From contig NZ_POSO01000001.1 in the NCBI RefSeq assembly GCF_002993975.1, positions 212,610 through 276,609 of the forward strand: a DNA stretch of 64,000 nucleotides, read 5' to 3'. The notes under the pieces are model-generated. The model made no database searches. It had not been told where the DNA came from and worked only from the letters and a program-made list of their open reading frames with translations. Source of the DNA: Apilactobacillus micheneri. Lineage in GTDB: Bacteria > Bacillota > Bacilli > Lactobacillales > Lactobacillaceae. The position numbers and the translations under genes were made by a program. Every line of letters starts with the position of its first letter. Position 1 is the first letter of the stretch. Of this stretch, positions 8,556-16,798 are shown piece by piece.

Positions 8556-9455
8556 TTATTCTCCTAACTTATCTAATAAGTCATTTAAGGTATCAACACT
8601 TTCTACATTATAAGTGTCAGCTTTCAATGTCTTTTTAGCAAGTTTACTTAGCGTATTACCAGGACCAATTTCAATAAATGCATCGATATTTTTATCTTCA
8701 ATAGATGCAACATCTTGCATAAAATGAGTTGGATTAATTAATTGGTTAGTTAATGTTTCTTTGATTGTATCAGTGTTAAATGGTTTAACAGTAGTATTAC
8801 TAATTACGTCAAATTCTGGTTCATCAAATTCAACTGATTCTAAACGCTTAGCTAATTGATCAGAAGCTGGTTGCATTAAAGGAGTATGAGAAGCAACGGC
8901 TACCTTTAATGGAATAACACGTTTAGCTCCCTTTTCCTTTAATTCAGTCATTGCTTTTTGAACGCCTTCCTTAGTACCACCAATTACAGTTTGTTTTTTA
9001 GTATTGTAGTTAGCAGGATAAACGTCATCAATTTGGTCACAAACATCTTTAACAAAATCAGGACTAACACCTAATACAGCTGCCATAGAACCTGGATTTT
9101 GATTTCCAGCTTCATCCATGTAATGTGAGCGATCATGTACTAGTTTTAGTCCTGATTGAAAAGATAGTGCTTTAGCAGCAACTAAAGCACTATACTCACC
9201 TAAACTCAATCCCATCATCGCAACAGGTTTATCCAATTTGTCAGCTAAAATACGATAAATTGCTACACTCATCGTTAAAATGGAAATTTGAGTATTATTA
9301 GGATTATCAAAAATGTCTGGATCTGCTAAGTTTAAATCTAATGTTTTAGAAGCTTCGTCAATTGTTTCTTTATAAATAGAATTACTTTTATATAAGTCTT
9401 GTCCCATTTCTTTAAATTGACTACCTTGGCCACTAAATAAATAACAAATATTCAA
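8556..9455 (-). CDS. fabD: Malonyl-CoA:ACP transacylase
   Basis: Loads malonyl groups onto ACP. The active-site serine is in GLSLGEYSAL, the N-terminal oxyanion region is FSGQGSQ, and the catalytic histidine is in VASHTPLM. The length of 299 residues is typical. The start is TTG, with AGGAG nine bases upstream and no better alternative. It lies between acpP and fabG in the usual order. Confidence 0.95.
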   Translation of the reverse strand: MNICYLFSGQGSQFKEMGQDLYKSNSIYKETIDEASKTLDLNLADPDIFDNPNNTQISILTMSVAIYRILADKLDKPVAMMGLSLGEYSALVAAKALSFQSGLKLVHDRSHYMDEAGNQNPGSMAAVLGVSPDFVKDVCDQIDDVYPANYNTKKQTVIGGTKEGVQKAMTELKEKGAKRVIPLKVAVASHTPLMQPASDQLAKRLESVEFDEPEFDVISNTTVKPFNTDTIKETLTNQLINPTHFMQDVASIEDKNIDAFIEIGPGNTLSKLAKKTLKADTYNVESVDTLNDLLDKLGE

Positions 9456-9486
9456 ACTTAAACACTCCTAAATTAATATAAAAATA

Positions 9487-9732
9487 TTATTTGTCTTCAA
9501 CTTGTTTTGCAACGTAATCAACTAATTGTTGAACAGTTGTAATGTCATTGTCAGTATCAATTTCGATATCATATTCATCTTCTAGAGCATCAATGATTTC
9601 GAATAAGTCTAAACTATCTAAGTCTAGTTCATCTTGGAATTTAGTTTCCATTTTAATGTCATCAGCGTTAACGTCTGATTGATCTACAACGATTTCTTTT
9701 ACTTTATCAAAAATTGCGTTCTTGTCTGCCAT
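9487..9732 (-). CDS. acpP: Acyl carrier protein
   Basis: Small acidic four-helix carrier of 81 residues. The phosphopantetheine attachment serine is S40 in DLDSLDLFE. Very high Asp/Glu content and short length are typical. Its likely activating enzyme is the PPTase encoded at the other end of the same operon (2547-3146). The ATG follows GGAG. Confidence 0.95.
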   Translation of the reverse strand: MADKNAIFDKVKEIVVDQSDVNADDIKMETKFQDELDLDSLDLFEIIDALEDEYDIEIDTDNDITTVQQLVDYVAKQVEDK

Positions 9733-9762
9733 AATAAATACACTCCATATATAAAATAATTT

Positions 9763-10734
9763 TTAGTATCTTAAAATAATTGTTCCAGTGGTTAATCCAC
9801 CACCAAAACCTGATAGGACAATAATATCCCCTTTAGCTATTAAACCATTTTCCATCATTTCTGACAACAATATTGGTTCACTAGCAGCCGCTGTGTTCCC
9901 ATAATGATCAATGTTAATTGGAAACTTTTGGTCGTCGACTTTCATTTTACGAGCAACGTTCTTTACTATTCGAGCATTAGCTTGGTGCAAAATGAAGTAT
10001 TTAACATCATTCGCATCAAGATCTGCTTCACTCAGTGCTTCTTTAATTGAATTTGGAACGTTCTTAGTGGCAAAATTAAAAACTTCACGACCATCCATAT
10101 GAAAGTATTGATCAGTTTGATCATCTACTTTTCCAAAATGTTCATCACCAATCATGTGACCAGCTAATAGTGCTTTTCCTTGATCACCATAAGTTTTCAA
10201 GTTAGAAGCTAAGACTTCCCCACTACCTTGGTTTGAAACTAGCATCCCACCAGCACCATCACCGAATAACACAGCAGTTGTTCGATCATGCCAATTAATT
10301 AACTTACTTAATTGTTCACCACCAATAACAATTCCTAATGCATTAGGTTTGCTATTTAATAGCGATTGCATGGTATAAGATCCATAAACAAAACCAGAGC
10401 ATGCAGCATTAATATCAAAAGCAATTGCATTATTTGCGCCAATAATACCTTGCACAGCAGCTGCAGTGGCTGGAGTTTGATAATCAGAAGACATCGTTCC
10501 AACGATGATAAAATCAATTTGTGAAGCATCAACATTGGATTTATCTAATAATTTAGATGCAACCTCAGCACATAAAGAAGTAGTAGTTTCACTAACAGCT
10601 ACTCGACGTTCTTTGATTCCAGTTCTTCTGCTGATCCATTCATCAGAAGTGTCCATAATCTTAGCCAAGTCATCATTAGTAACTATCTTTTCAGGAACAG
10701 CTTTGGCAGTTGCTTTAATTGAAAAACTGCTCAT
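9763..10734 (-). CDS. fabH: Beta-ketoacyl-ACP synthase III
   Basis: Starts fatty acid synthesis by condensing an acyl-CoA with malonyl-ACP. The triad is visible as C112 in NAACSGFVYG, the histidine in ILHQANARI and the asparagine in HYGNTAAASE. With the chosen start the protein has 323 residues. A longer frame adds eight residues, but AGGAGATATC places the ribosome at the ATG of MSSFSIKATA. It is the first gene of the operon. No fabT (MarR) gene lies beside it, unlike many Lactobacillales. Confidence 0.95.
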   Translation of the reverse strand: MSSFSIKATAKAVPEKIVTNDDLAKIMDTSDEWISRRTGIKERRVAVSETTTSLCAEVASKLLDKSNVDASQIDFIIVGTMSSDYQTPATAAAVQGIIGANNAIAFDINAACSGFVYGSYTMQSLLNSKPNALGIVIGGEQLSKLINWHDRTTAVLFGDGAGGMLVSNQGSGEVLASNLKTYGDQGKALLAGHMIGDEHFGKVDDQTDQYFHMDGREVFNFATKNVPNSIKEALSEADLDANDVKYFILHQANARIVKNVARKMKVDDQKFPINIDHYGNTAAASEPILLSEMMENGLIAKGDIIVLSGFGGGLTTGTIILRY

Positions 10735-10856
10735 GATATCTCCTCTAAACAAAATCAATATTTAATAATTTATTTTTAATATCACTCACTAAGTTTTAAA
10801 TAATTTGAAACTTTTTTCAACTGATATTTATCGTAGATTGTTAATTAAAAATAAAA

Positions 10857-10895
10857 AATCATTTGTATCCTTGATACAACAATGATTATATCATA
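10857..10895 (-). promoter_or_regulatory. fab operon promoter with palindromic operator
   Basis: On the minus strand a TATAAT -10 box (10885-10890) is followed at once by the perfect inverted repeat TTGTATC-N3-GATACAA (10863-10879). The predicted start point falls inside the repeat, where a bound repressor would block initiation. No convincing -35 is seen. The leader to fabH is about 140 bases long. The regulator is unknown: the motif does not look like the FabT box I would expect, and no regulator gene is adjacent. Confidence 0.6.
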
Positions 10896-10960
10896 TAGAT
10901 TTCCTAATTTTTAATAAGTTACTATTTTTTTAATTTGTAACGTAATTTTTTGTACCAAAC

Positions 10961-11830
10961 TTAGATTGTTTGAATCAAAATTCCACCTAAAATAATTATT
11001 AAAAGTCCTAATAGAGTAAAAAATATTTTTCTCTTACCTTTAACCTCATGGAATAATATCATGCCACCTAATGTAGCAACTACAACATCCATCTGAGTTA
11101 AAGTAAATCCAGTTGCTACTCCATTTAGTTTGATGGAAACCAAATAAGCAAAGGCTGCAATACCAAAAATTAATCCTAATATCATATTTTCAAAACTAAA
11201 TTTACTAAATAATGGTTTTTGTACTCGATACTCCGTAATAAAAAAAGAAAAGATAATGGCTGCAATCACCATTCCAATTGCTTGTGGAAAAATAGCATCT
11301 GAACCACTAACATTAGCTAAACGTGGAAAAGCAGAGTATCCAATATAACCAAAAGTACCTATAAATAATATCCAAAAACCATATTTATAACGATGATTAG
11401 ATCCAGGTGCATCCTGTTTACCATTTTTGGTGATTAAAATGATTCCAATAATAATTACTAATAATGCAAAAAAACCTTTATATTTATCCATTGCAGTAGG
11501 CCATTCTTGAAAGAAAATGACCGCAGTAATTGGATTCCCAATTAATTGCATTGCCGTGGATAAAGGTGTTCCCAATGCAATTCCCATCGATTTAAATGCT
11601 TGATACTGCGTCATTTGACCAAAAGTCCAGCACATCCCAGAAATCAGACATAATATAAATGGTCGCATCGCAATTTCTGGACGATAAATTAAGTAAACAA
11701 CTAACGAAACAATAAAAGCACCATAAACAGTTCCACATAATTGGTGGATAGTAGAGCCTCTGGCTTTTAGTAAAATAATTGGCTGAATTCCCCATAATAA
11801 AGCTGGAATTAGCCCAATTAAAATATTCAC
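10961..11830 (-). CDS. GRP-family sugar uptake permease (GlcU/RbsU-like)
   Basis: An integral membrane protein of 289 residues with about ten hydrophobic segments. The N-terminal ILIGLIPALLWGIQPI and the repeated DMT-like fold fit the GRP family, whose members carry glucose (GlcU) or ribose (RbsU). Substrate cannot be told from sequence. The start is taken as GTG (MNILIGL) because GGAGTG lies just upstream; a TTG five codons earlier overlaps that site. It is monocistronic, bounded by the fab promoter region and a terminator. Confidence 0.75.
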   Translation of the reverse strand: MNILIGLIPALLWGIQPIILLKARGSTIHQLCGTVYGAFIVSLVVYLIYRPEIAMRPFILCLISGMCWTFGQMTQYQAFKSMGIALGTPLSTAMQLIGNPITAVIFFQEWPTAMDKYKGFFALLVIIIGIILITKNGKQDAPGSNHRYKYGFWILFIGTFGYIGYSAFPRLANVSGSDAIFPQAIGMVIAAIIFSFFITEYRVQKPLFSKFSFENMILGLIFGIAAFAYLVSIKLNGVATGFTLTQMDVVVATLGGMILFHEVKGKRKIFFTLLGLLIIILGGILIQTI

Positions 11831-11880
11831 TCTTAAACACTCCAATATTATTTAATATAGTAGTTCTACTTTATCACACA

Positions 11881-11915
11881 AAAATAGCCCATAGTTATTA
11901 ACCATGGGCTATTTT
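11881..11915. terminator. Bidirectional-looking terminator hairpin
   Basis: AAAATAGCCCAT (11881-11892) pairs perfectly with ATGGGCTATTTT (11904-11915). It follows the stop of the minus-strand nitroreductase and lies upstream of the sugar permease, so its main role is probably to end the nitroreductase transcript. Confidence 0.85.
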
Positions 11916-11923
11916 AAAATGAA

Positions 11924-12580
11924 TTACTTAATTACTTTATAGATTTCATCCATTGGTTGACGTTTCTTTGGTGTAATGTCTTGATCACGGTAACCAAATC
12001 CGGCCATTACTGAAACGCCCCATTCGTTTAAGTCAATTGCATTATATTTATTTAATATATTTTCAACTTGTTCACGATTGAAGCCTTCAATTGGGCAACT
12101 ATCAATATCTAAAGTAGCAGCCGCATCCATCATATTAGCTAATGGAATGTAAGTTTGTCTTGCAGACCATTCAAACAAAGTACGTTCATCATTTAATTTA
12201 AAGTCATTATCTTGAAAATCTTGTAACTTAGCAACGAAAGCTGAGTTAGGGTCAAACGAATGATTTTGCACATCTTCACTGATATGTTGAACGTATTTAG
12301 ATGTTGGAGTAACGTTCTTCTTTGCTAAAATAATAACAAATTTATCAGCACCATCTAAACTATTTTGTGCTCCCCAAGCATGATCATAAAGCTCTTTTTT
12401 TAGATCATCATTTTCAATAAGTAAAAATTTCCATGGAGCAAAACCCATTGAACTTGGTGATAAACGAGCTACTTCCATAATTGTTTGCCAATCTTTATCT
12501 GATATTTTCTTATCAGGATTGAATTTCTTTGTTGCATATCTTCTATTGGCAACCTTGATTAATTCTTCATTCTTATCCAT
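11924..12580 (-). CDS. Nitroreductase-family FMN oxidoreductase
   Basis: A 218-residue member of the NfsB-type nitroreductase family, FMN-dependent enzymes that reduce nitro compounds, quinones or flavins with NAD(P)H. Family features are the N-terminal NRRYATKKFNPDKKI, the LSPSSMGFAPWKFLLI segment that binds FMN phosphate, and a C-terminal GFGYRDQD. The physiological substrate is unknown. The ATG follows AAAGGTG. A second, more distant family member lies at 26819-27421. Confidence 0.85.
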   Translation of the reverse strand: MDKNEELIKVANRRYATKKFNPDKKISDKDWQTIMEVARLSPSSMGFAPWKFLLIENDDLKKELYDHAWGAQNSLDGADKFVIILAKKNVTPTSKYVQHISEDVQNHSFDPNSAFVAKLQDFQDNDFKLNDERTLFEWSARQTYIPLANMMDAAATLDIDSCPIEGFNREQVENILNKYNAIDLNEWGVSVMAGFGYRDQDITPKKRQPMDEIYKVIK

Positions 12581-12667
12581 GAATTGAATTCACCTTTCCT
12601 TTAATTACTAATTGTAAGTAGAATACCATCTAAAAAATGATATCGCAAAGAATGTGACTTAATTAAA

Positions 12668-12696
12668 TTGACTAAAATAAAGCCATTAACTATACT
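12668..12696 (+). promoter_or_regulatory. Promoter of pgm
   Basis: TTGACT (12668-12673) and TATACT (12691-12696) are separated by exactly 17 bases, 40 bases ahead of the pgm start. This is a near-consensus sigma-A promoter. Confidence 0.8.
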
Positions 12697-12736
12697 AATT
12701 TTAGTAACATAATTCAGTTTATTGGAGACATTTGAT

Positions 12737-14473
12737 ATGAATTACAAAGAAGATTATCAAAATTGGCTTGCTCAAAAGGAGCTTGCTGAATCAGTTAAAT
12801 TAGATTTACAAAAAATGAAAAATAATGATGAGGCAATTGAAGATGCTTTTGGTACTCAAATGTCATTTGGAACTGCCGGCATGCGTGGCTTAATGGGTGC
12901 TGGTATGAATAGAATGAATATTTATACCGTTAGACAAGCAACTGAAGGACTTGCTTCATATATGGATACCCTGGATGATAAGCAAAAACAGCGTGGTGTT
13001 GCCATTAGTTTTGACTCTAGATATCATTCAAAAGAATTTGCTTATGAAACTGCTCGTGTACTAGGTGCTCACGGAATTAAATCTTTCGTTTTTGATGATA
13101 TTCGTCCTACTCCAGAACTTTCTTTTACAATTCGTCATTTAAATACTTTTGCTGGGGTAATGATTACCGCCAGCCATAATCCTATGCAATATAATGGTTA
13201 CAAAATTTATGGTGAAGATGGTGGACAAATGCCACCAAAAGCTTCTGACATGATTACTACTTACGCTAGAAAAGCTTCCGATGTATTTACTATTAAAGTA
13301 GCAAATATTCGTGATTTAAGAAAACGACAATTACTTAATGTTATCGGTGAAAATGTTGATGAAGCATACTTAAATAATGCACATCAAGTTAATGTTAATC
13401 ATGAATTAATCAAAGAAGTCGGTAAAGATTTAAAGTTTGTTTACACCCCACTTCATGGGACTGGAAAAGTATTATGTCGTCGTGCCTTAGAAAATGCTGG
13501 ATTTAAAAATTATTCAATTGTACCAGAACAAACTATTTCTGATCCTGAATTTCCAACCGTTGATTTTCCTAATCCTGAATTCCCAGAAGCCTTTAATTTA
13601 TCAATTAAATTAGGAAAAAAAGTTGGTGCAGATGTTTTAATTGCAACTGATCCTGATGCCGATCGTTTAGGTGCTGCAGTTAGACAACCAGATAATTCAT
13701 ATAAATTAATGACTGGTAATCAAATCGCATCCGTTCTATTAGATTACATTTTAAAAGCTAAAAAAGATAATCATGAATTACCAACAGACGGTATTGTTGT
13801 TAAATCAATTGTTTCTACTGAGTTAGCAACTAAGATTGCCAATAATTATAATATTGAAATGAAAAATGTATTAACTGGTTTTAAATACATTGCTGAACAA
13901 ATTCATAATTTCGAACAAAATCATGATCATACTTTCCTATTTGGTTTTGAAGAAAGTTTTGGCTATTTAATTAAACCATTTGTTCGTGACAAAGATGCTA
14001 TTCAATCAACAATGTTGTTAGCTGAAGTTGCTGCTTATTACAAGCAACAAGGTAAAACTTTGTATGATGGTCTTCAATCAATGTACGAAAAGTACGGATA
14101 CTTTGAAGAAAAAACAATTTCTAAAATGTTTGAAGGCATTGATGGAAAAGATAAGATGGCTAAGATTATGGATGAATTAAGATCTAATCCAATGGATTCC
14201 TTTAATGATAGTAAAGTAGTCGCACTAGAAGACTTCGCAACTGCTACTCAAACCAATCAAGATGGGTCAACTAAACAAATTAATTTACCAAAATCAAATG
14301 TCTTAAAATATTGGCTGGAAGATGGAACTTGGATTGCTATTCGTCCTTCAGGAACTGAGCCTAAAGTTAAGTTCTATATTGGAACTGAAGATCAAACTCA
14401 AGCAAAAGCTAACCAACGACTAGCTTCATATATTAATGCCGTTAACCAGTTAATTGAAAAATTAACTAAATAA
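12737..14473 (+). CDS. pgm: Phospho-sugar mutase (phosphoglucomutase type)
   Basis: Interconverts glucose-1-phosphate and glucose-6-phosphate (possibly mannose phosphates), linking glycolysis to UDP-glucose and wall polysaccharide synthesis. The phosphoserine loop TASHNPMQYNGYK, the metal loop DPDADRLG and the sugar-specific GFEESFGYL and RPSGTEPKVKFY segments are all present. The 578 residues match the long PgcA-type Firmicutes enzymes. The ATG of MNYKEDY is chosen because TTGGAG upstream is its ribosome binding site; a TTG five codons earlier overlaps that site. Confidence 0.93.
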   Translation: MNYKEDYQNWLAQKELAESVKLDLQKMKNNDEAIEDAFGTQMSFGTAGMRGLMGAGMNRMNIYTVRQATEGLASYMDTLDDKQKQRGVAISFDSRYHSKEFAYETARVLGAHGIKSFVFDDIRPTPELSFTIRHLNTFAGVMITASHNPMQYNGYKIYGEDGGQMPPKASDMITTYARKASDVFTIKVANIRDLRKRQLLNVIGENVDEAYLNNAHQVNVNHELIKEVGKDLKFVYTPLHGTGKVLCRRALENAGFKNYSIVPEQTISDPEFPTVDFPNPEFPEAFNLSIKLGKKVGADVLIATDPDADRLGAAVRQPDNSYKLMTGNQIASVLLDYILKAKKDNHELPTDGIVVKSIVSTELATKIANNYNIEMKNVLTGFKYIAEQIHNFEQNHDHTFLFGFEESFGYLIKPFVRDKDAIQSTMLLAEVAAYYKQQGKTLYDGLQSMYEKYGYFEEKTISKMFEGIDGKDKMAKIMDELRSNPMDSFNDSKVVALEDFATATQTNQDGSTKQINLPKSNVLKYWLEDGTWIAIRPSGTEPKVKFYIGTEDQTQAKANQRLASYINAVNQLIEKLTK

Positions 14474-14480
14474 ATTATAT

Positions 14481-14518
14481 AGAGTAGTCAAAAATTCATT
14501 TTTTCGACTACTCTTTTA
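14481..14518 (+). terminator. Terminator after pgm
   Basis: AGAGTAGTC (14481-14489) pairs with GACTACTCT (14506-14514), followed by a T-rich tail, ten bases after the pgm stop. Confidence 0.85.
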
Positions 14519-14554
14519 TTTGTTAATAAATATGTAAATGAGAGGTCTTATCTT

Positions 14555-15349
14555 ATGTCCAAACAAACTTTATCTGTTGAAATAGCCCCTGATTTGTTAC
14601 AAATAAAATCAATGAGATATTACTTAAATAAGTGGCAACCAGACTTTGTATCAATCAGTAATTTAAGTCGTTTTTCATTTGATAATATTAAGCAATGTGC
14701 AAGTTATATTCAAAAAGCATTAAATATCCCTGTTGTAATACATCTTACCGGAATTAGTCATAATAAACGTGAAATTGATGAATCATTAAAAATACTGCGT
14801 CAAAATAACATTTCCAATTTACTATTATTACGTGGAGATAAACATGGTCATATCAAAAATGATTTTCCTTATGCAAGTGAATTAGTTAAGTATGTAAAAA
14901 GTAAAAATGATAAATTTAAAATTATGGGGGCATGTTACCCTGAAGTACATCCAGAAGCCCAATCTTTGGTTGAAGACATTCAGCACCTAAAAACAAAAGT
15001 TAATGCTGGATGCACTCAACTAATTAGCCAAATGTTTTTCGATAATCAAAAATATTATCAATTTATAAAAGAAACTAATAAACAAAATATCAAGGTCCCC
15101 ATATTGGCTGGCATAATGCCAATTACTGAAATGCAAACTGTGAATTGGCTTAAAAAAATTAAAATGGATATACCACAATTTATTCAAAATAATAATGACC
15201 TAAAACAAGCCGGAATTAAGTTTACAATTGAACAAATCAATGATTTATATAAAAATAATGTTGATGGAATCCATTTGTATACCATGAACAACTGGTCAGC
15301 TACAGATGAAATTATTAAAAATATTAAAAGAAGTGAATTAAATGAGTGA
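14555..15349 (+). CDS. metF: Methylenetetrahydrofolate reductase (MetF-type)
   Basis: Reduces 5,10-methylene-THF to 5-methyl-THF with FAD, feeding methionine synthesis. Motifs include VIHLTGISHNKREI, LLLRGD, ACYPEVHPEA, AGCTQLISQMFFDN and PILAGIMPI, all typical of the FAD/folate TIM barrel. At 264 residues it is somewhat shorter than E. coli MetF (about 296), mainly at the N-terminus and in loops. No methionine synthase lies nearby. It overlaps the next gene by 8 bases, so both are co-expressed. Confidence 0.88.
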   Translation: MSKQTLSVEIAPDLLQIKSMRYYLNKWQPDFVSISNLSRFSFDNIKQCASYIQKALNIPVVIHLTGISHNKREIDESLKILRQNNISNLLLLRGDKHGHIKNDFPYASELVKYVKSKNDKFKIMGACYPEVHPEAQSLVEDIQHLKTKVNAGCTQLISQMFFDNQKYYQFIKETNKQNIKVPILAGIMPITEMQTVNWLKKIKMDIPQFIQNNNDLKQAGIKFTIEQINDLYKNNVDGIHLYTMNNWSATDEIIKNIKRSELNE

Positions 15350-16562
15350 AATAAACGCAGCTAATGAAAAACTATCTCCTGAACATCAACTAACAAAAGA
15401 ACAATCTAAACTAATAAACAAAATAGAAACATTCACTAAGCATCATATTAATGATCAAAAGCATGCTGTTTTTACAATCTATGGGGATGCTGGAACTGGT
15501 AAATCTGTTATTTTAAGTAAATTATTTTATGACATTCAACAAATGAGTAAAGATAAAGATAGTAAGCTATATCATACTGATAACCATTTCCTAGTTAATC
15601 ATCCCGAGATATTAAAAGTATATAAAAACATGGCTGGTGATGAAAAAAACGTATTAAAAAAGAACTTTAATCGCCCTACTTCATTTATTAATAAACTAGA
15701 TAAAGAACAAAAATCAGTTGATATTACAGTCATTGATGAAGCTCATTTATTGCTGTCTAGAGGCGATCATTATAATAATTTTTATCAAGAAAACCAATTA
15801 AACGAAGTTATTAAACGTTCAAAGGTAACAATTCTAGTATTCGATCATCGCCAAGTATTAAGAACTAAATCATTTTGGAACTTAGATCGATTACATAAAA
15901 TTATTGATCCATATACAAATGGTGAATATCATTTAACCCATCAATTTAGAATGACCGCCAGTGATGAGTTAGTCCATTGGATTAATCATTTTACTGATGG
16001 TAAATTAGAAGATATTCCAGAAAATGCTGATGATCAATATGATTTTAGAATCTTCGATAATGCTGAAAAAATGCGTAAAGAAATTGTTAAGCGGAATAAT
16101 CAAGTTGGATTATCTAGAATTGTTTCGACATCCGGCTATCCTTCTACGCTTGATGGTGGCAAACACTATGTTATTGAATCAGATTTTAAAATGCCTTGGG
16201 ATCAATATAATTATACACAAACGCCATGGGCAGAAATTCCAGAAACCATCAATGAAGTAGGATCAATGTTCACTTGTCAGGGATTTGATTTAAATTATGT
16301 CGGCGTAATTTTAGGCCCACCTATTTATTTAGATGAAAATAATGTTAAAGTTGATCTTAATAATTTTACGGATGTTGAATCTTTAAAGAAACGTAAAGAC
16401 ATAAATGATCCAAATGAATTTAATAAGATTAAAGCACAATTAGTCCTTAATTCGGTAAATGTTTTAATGAAACGTGGTGTTAAAGGACTTTACATTTTTG
16501 CACATGATGATAATTTAAGAAATGCCCTAATGGAACTTTACAACAAAATAAAAAGAGCATAA
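15342..16562 (+). CDS. DUF2075-type P-loop NTPase / helicase-like protein
   Basis: A 406-residue P-loop protein of the DUF2075 type. Walker A is GDAGTGKS (residues 48-55) and Walker B is VIDEAHLLL; the later segments LTHQFRMTASDELV and TCQGFDLNYVGVILG resemble helicase motifs IV-VI. Members are often annotated as DNA/RNA helicases, but their biological role is not settled. No nuclease domain is fused. It overlaps metF by 8 bases, an unexpected operon partner. The 3' end contains a terminator hairpin serving the opposite strand. Confidence 0.8.
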   Translation: MSEINAANEKLSPEHQLTKEQSKLINKIETFTKHHINDQKHAVFTIYGDAGTGKSVILSKLFYDIQQMSKDKDSKLYHTDNHFLVNHPEILKVYKNMAGDEKNVLKKNFNRPTSFINKLDKEQKSVDITVIDEAHLLLSRGDHYNNFYQENQLNEVIKRSKVTILVFDHRQVLRTKSFWNLDRLHKIIDPYTNGEYHLTHQFRMTASDELVHWINHFTDGKLEDIPENADDQYDFRIFDNAEKMRKEIVKRNNQVGLSRIVSTSGYPSTLDGGKHYVIESDFKMPWDQYNYTQTPWAEIPETINEVGSMFTCQGFDLNYVGVILGPPIYLDENNVKVDLNNFTDVESLKKRKDINDPNEFNKIKAQLVLNSVNVLMKRGVKGLYIFAHDDNLRNALMELYNKIKRA

Positions 16563-16573
16563 GTCATATGCTC
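16541..16573 (-). terminator. Terminator of the small membrane protein gene, inside the DUF2075 gene end
   Basis: GAGCATA (16555-16561) pairs with TATGCTC (16567-16573); on the minus strand the stem is followed by a U-rich run. It overlaps the stop of the plus-strand DUF2075 gene, so the convergent genes share this segment. Confidence 0.7.
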
Positions 16574-16574
16574 T

Positions 16575-16742
16575 CTAAATTCTATTTACATGTAGTGCAA
16601 CCATCGATAATAATGCAATCAACATGATTGCTAACATAACTAAAATATAAGTTTTTCTAGTCATCTTATCTCTAAATTTCTTTAATACAAACATGGTTAC
16701 TATTAAAACTAGTAAAATAATAATGGTAATTATTTCAGGCAT
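16575..16742 (-). CDS. Small two-helix membrane protein, 55 residues
   Basis: A short gene that is easily missed. AAGGAG lies eight bases before an ATG that opens a 55-residue frame. The product begins MPEIITIIILLVLIV, has a basic turn (KKFRDKMTRK), then a second hydrophobic helix (YILVMLAIMLIALLSMV). It therefore looks like a hairpin membrane protein with a cytoplasmic positive loop. A terminator follows the stop immediately. I do not recognise a family; small stress or regulatory membrane proteins and holin-like proteins have this shape. It is convergent with the DUF2075 gene and divergent from the pectate lyase gene. Confidence 0.65.
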   Translation of the reverse strand: MPEIITIIILLVLIVTMFVLKKFRDKMTRKTYILVMLAIMLIALLSMVALHVNRI

Positions 16743-16798
16743 ATAAAACACTCCTTGCTTAAAATAATACCATAATACTTAGAAGGGATATATTAAAT

